Source: Haliscomenobacter sp.
GTDB lineage: Bacteria > Bacteroidota > Bacteroidia > Chitinophagales > Saprospiraceae
DNA length: 64,000 nt
Direction of reading: 5' to 3'
NCBI GenBank assembly: GCA_016713275.1
Contig: JADJPL010000011.1
Coordinates: forward strand, 172,892 to 236,891
Shown: positions 61,245-64,000 of the stretch, piece after piece
Layout of the letters: every line of letters begins with the position of its first letter
Position numbering within the stretch: position 1 is the stretch's first letter
Notes under the pieces: generated by a model
The model's input: only the letters and a program-made list of their open reading frames with translations
Database searches by the model: none
What the model was told of the DNA's origin: nothing
Translations under genes and position numbers: made by a program

Positions 61245-62935
61245 TTATTTTCCCGAAGCGGCTTTCTCCGCCGCATCATCTTTCAATACCCGTCTAAGGA
61301 TTTTGCCTACGTTGGTTTTGGGGAGCTGATCGATGAACTCCACCAACCTGGGAATTTTGTACCCGGTGAGGTTTTCCCGGCAGAAAGCGATGAGCTCTTC
61401 CTCGGTCAGGGAGTCGTCTTTTTTGACTACGTACACTTTGACGGCTTCTCCTGATTTTTCATCCGGAACGGCCACAGCGGCAGCTTCGAATACTTTAGGA
61501 TGCATAGCCAGCACGCTTTCAATCTCGTTGGGGAATACATTGAACCCGGAAACGAGGATCATGTCCTTTTCCGGTCGACGATCTGGAAAAAGCCATCCTC
61601 GTGCATCATGCCCACATCTCCGGTGCTCAGCCAGCCGTCTTTGAGTATTTGCGCGCTGGCTTCCGGCTGGTTGTAGTAGCCCTTCATGATTTGAGGGCCT
61701 TTGACCTGTATTTCCCCGGTTTGGCCGGCTGAGAGCACGTTTCCTTCTTCGTCGACAATCCGGACATCGGTAGAGGGGATCGGCACCCCGATCGTGCCCA
61801 GCCTCCCGTGCCCGCCAAGGGGATTAATGGTCGACACCGCCGAAGTTTCGGTCATCCCGTAGCCCTCCGTGAGGTCGCAGCCCGTGACTTGCTTCCAGCG
61901 TTCCGCAACGGCCACCTGAACGGCCGTGCCCCCACCTCCGGTGAGCACCAAGCCGCTAAAGTCCACGCTGGAAAACTCCGGATGGTTGAGCAGGGCATTA
62001 AACAGCGTGTTTACGCCGGTCATGATGTTGATCCGGTGCGTTTTAAACTCTTTGATAATAGAAGGAATATCCCTGCCGTTGATCACCAGTACGTTCATAC
62101 CGCCCCGGTACATAAAACACAGGGCATTCACCGTAAACGCAAAAATGTGATACAACGGCAGCGCGCACAGCACGACCGGATTTTTCAGATGGTTCAGAAT
62201 ATCTCCGCCCATGGCGTTGAACTGGAGCACGTTGGAGATCAGGTTCCGGTTGGTCAGCATAGCGCCTTTGGATAACCCGGTCGTGCCGCCGGTATACTGA
62301 AGGAGCACGGTATCCTCCGGGCCGGTGTGCACCGGGGAGAACAGCGTTCTTTTGCCGGTTTTTAGCGCTTGCGAAAACGTGACGGTTCCAGGCAGGGTAT
62401 AGGTTGGGACCATTTTCCGCACTTTGCGCACGACGTAGTTGACCAGGGCGCTTTTGGGGAAAGGCAACATTTCGCCCGCGCTCGCCAAAATGATGGTTTT
62501 GATGCTGGTTTGGGAAAGGATCTTTTCCAGGTTATGGGCGAAGTTTTCCGCAATCACGATGGCGGTGGCGCCGGCATCGGTAAACTGGTGCAGCATTTCC
62601 CTTGGAGTATACAGGGGGTTGGTATTCACCACCACTACGCCCGCTTTGAAGGCCCCAAACAGCGCGATCGGATACTGGAGCATATTGGGCATCATCAGCG
62701 CAATGCGGTCGCCGGGCTTTAACCCGGTGTATTGCAGGTAAGCGGCAAACTGCTGCGCCAACTGGTCGAGCTGCCCAAACGTGATCTTTTTCCCCATGTA
62801 GGAAAACGCGGGATTGTTTTTGTACTTCCGGAACACCTCGTTGTACATGTCGTTCAGGGAAGGATACAGATCGGGATTGATCGTTGCCGGGACGCCTTCC
62901 GTATACCGTTCAAGCCAGACTTTGGGTTCACTCAT
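61245..62935 (-). CDS. fadD: Long-chain acyl-CoA synthetase (AMP-forming; one frameshift)
   Basis: A 563-aa adenylate-forming ligase when repaired. It activates fatty acids for CoA attachment. It has the P-loop-like motif LLQYTGGTTGLSKGAM, the YGMTETSA adenine motif, STGDVGMMHEDGFFQIVDR and, after the break, the hinge and C-terminal domain (MILVSGFNVFPNEIESVLAMHPKV...PKTNVGKILRRVLKDD with the catalytic Lys). The frame changes near 61564: DRKRT-stop versus DRKKDMILVSG. One missing A explains it. ATG 62935 begins a typical PEP-type FadD N-terminus. fadD is used by family; chain-length specificity is not shown. Confidence 0.88.
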
Positions 62936-63163
62936 GATCGATGGGTTTCAGATGAACAATGGAAATTATCCTGTTTATTTTTTATCTCCGTGAAAATAAA
63001 AAATAAATTAGCCCTTTCAAGAGGAAATAAAATTTTTTCTGTTGTTGGGGATAAAGAGACGGAGCCTTGACATGTTGGAAGGTTGAGGCAGCGCCCCAAA
63101 GAGCAGGCCCAAGAGGCCATGTGGTTAGCGGTTCAATACCGCGCGCAACGAGTTGTCTATGCG

Positions 63164-63439
63164 CTACTGTTTCTTCTCCTCTTCTCCATGCTGAGCAATA
63201 ATCGCCTTCACCTCCTCTTCGCTTAAGCCCGTGAGCAGGCAAAGGATTTCAAAGGAAACCCCGTTTTGGTAGCCCCGCAGGACCACTTCGTTCACGTTTT
63301 TTTCTTTTCCTTGCTGGAGCCCTTGCTCGATTCCCTTTTGGATTCCTTTTTGGAGCCCTTGCTCGATTCCTTCCTGAAGGATCATGTCATACGTACTCAT
63401 AACCTCTTCTTTTATGGCAGCAGGCAGGGCTTTGACCAT
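63164..63439 (-). pseudogene. Remnant of an Rpn-type (PD-(D/E)XK, transposase-like) nuclease gene
   Basis: Only the C-terminal ~90 aa remain, preceded in frame by a TAA about 45 bp upstream of the ATG. It contains the repeated phrase EQGLQKGIQKGIEQGLQQGKEK and the end FEILCLLTGLSEEEVKAIIAQH, which are typical of the tail of Rpn/DUF4351-like recombination-promoting nucleases. The PD-(D/E)XK catalytic domain itself is gone. Confidence 0.7.
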
Positions 63440-63590
63440 TTCCGCCCATTGCCTTGCCGGTATTTTGGTGATGCTTACAAATTAACAATTTTTAGAATAA
63501 AAATCCCCGGCCAGGATACTATCTTGCAGGTAATATTTTCCCCATGGTGAGGCCATCGCAATTAAGTCCTCCTAATAAACCTTAACCCCC

Positions 63591-64000
63591 ATGAAGAATC
63601 TGCCGATATGGTATCAGGGCGTTTTCCCCATGGTATGCAGTTTTTTTCTGTGCGTATCCTGCACGCCGGATGAAAAAGAACTGGATTACCAACTTTCCTA
63701 TTCCCACACGATCGCGTTTCCGTTGGATTATGAATCAGGAGCATTTCCTTCCTTTGCCCGGCTTGATCGAATCAACGGCAGGGAAATATTCGGCTTTTTT
63801 AACAATGGGAACAACCAGCTCTACCTTTATGATGCCCAAACCCAAAAGCTGGTGAAGCAAATTGCCTTTGAAAAAGAAGGCCCAAACGGAATAGGGAGTA
63901 GCCAGGTGATTGGCTATCAGTACCTTTCTCCGGACAGCATTTTCCTGTTTACCTACAATTTAATGAAACTCTTTCACGTCAACGAATCGGGCAAGGTCTT
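63591..64000 (+). CDS. DUF4221-type lipoprotein, 5' part
   Basis: The first 136 residues of a protein cut by the window end. Signal: MVCSFFLCVSC, with a lipobox Cys. The following sequence (ELDYQLSYSHTIAFPLDYESGAFPSFARL, then FFNNGNNQLYLYDAQTQKLVKQIAF) looks like a six-bladed or similar propeller of the Bacteroidota DUF4221 group. Function unknown. The 63440-63590 gap in front shows no gene. Confidence 0.65.
   Translation, partial: MKNLPIWYQGVFPMVCSFFLCVSCTPDEKELDYQLSYSHTIAFPLDYESGAFPSFARLDRINGREIFGFFNNGNNQLYLYDAQTQKLVKQIAFEKEGPNGIGSSQVIGYQYLSPDSIFLFTYNLMKLFHVNESGKV

Noticed and set aside
63079..63149. A complete tRNA gene
   Set aside because: Only the T-arm fits. The upstream sequence gives neither an acceptor partner for GCGCAAC nor a proper D- or anticodon arm.
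62982..63242. 86-aa ORF with ARGIEPLTTWPLG
   Set aside because: It overlaps the tRNA-like segment and the Rpn remnant; this kind of ORF is usually an antisense shadow of tRNA-like sequence.

Overview
The window is chromosomal DNA from a Bacteroidota bacterium, most likely of the Saprospiraceae/Saprospiria type (inference). The evidence is a BamD-RpoZ-CoaBC-PorD(DUF4835) operon, several promoters of the Bacteroidota form TTG-N20-TAnnTTTG, two DUF-type lipoproteins of the phylum (DUF4221 and an M14-linked lipoprotein), many long Asp-box beta-propeller secreted proteins, and a fairly high GC content for the phylum. No tRNA, rRNA, CRISPR array or prophage was recognised.

Layout. 1-9.8 kb: the tail of an MFS transporter, then a minus-strand block with an RluB-type pseudouridine synthase, a secreted protein of unknown function, an M1 metallopeptidase, a phosphohexomutase and a GH3/beta-lactamase fusion. 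9.9-15.5 kb: plus-strand secreted proteins, including the first Asp-box propeller. 15.5-21.9 kb: an XRE regulator with a membrane partner, an ArsR-AHSA1-DoxX-YdeI operon with a clear promoter/operator, a chimeric methyltransferase, a membrane-bound AraC-type regulator and an esterase. 21.9-26.6 kb: RluF, a DUF6544 protein, a methyltransferase, a Fic protein with a palindromic operator, and a PepSY protein. 27.3-33.8 kb: S1/P1 nuclease, GH20 hexosaminidase and a second Asp-box propeller. 34-35 kb: a REP array with its REP-associated transposase. 35-42 kb: DUF2200, RidA, M14 and M16 peptidases, an OmpA lipoprotein and a PLP enzyme. 42-48.4 kb: a minus-strand housekeeping block (a TPR/PD40/SPOR-like envelope protein, PurN, PorD, CoaBC, RpoZ, BamD). 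48.5-53.9 kb: DUF3137, TraB and a universal-stress/CBS cluster. 54-63.4 kb: a third Asp-box propeller, two RNA methyltransferases, a diheme cytochrome c, an acyl-CoA synthetase and an Rpn remnant. A DUF4221 lipoprotein runs off the right end.

How the genes fit together. Much of the content serves a predatory or scavenging heterotroph: secreted peptidases (M1, M14, M16), chitin/peptidoglycan amino-sugar hydrolases (GH3 and GH20), an extracellular nuclease, large secreted propellers and an esterase. The housekeeping block links outer-membrane assembly (BamD), the type IX secretion system (PorD), coenzyme A and purine synthesis.

Two general properties stand out. First, seven genes, including the normally essential coaBC, are broken by single-base indels (eleven in all), most in or beside homopolymers. 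This looks more like sequence error than decay, so these genes are given as one CDS each with the break points. Second, four intergenic stretches are filled with degenerate tandem repeats that mostly begin at or within a few bases of a stop codon, and a separate REP-palindrome family has spread both in front of and inside the transposase gene that probably mobilises it.
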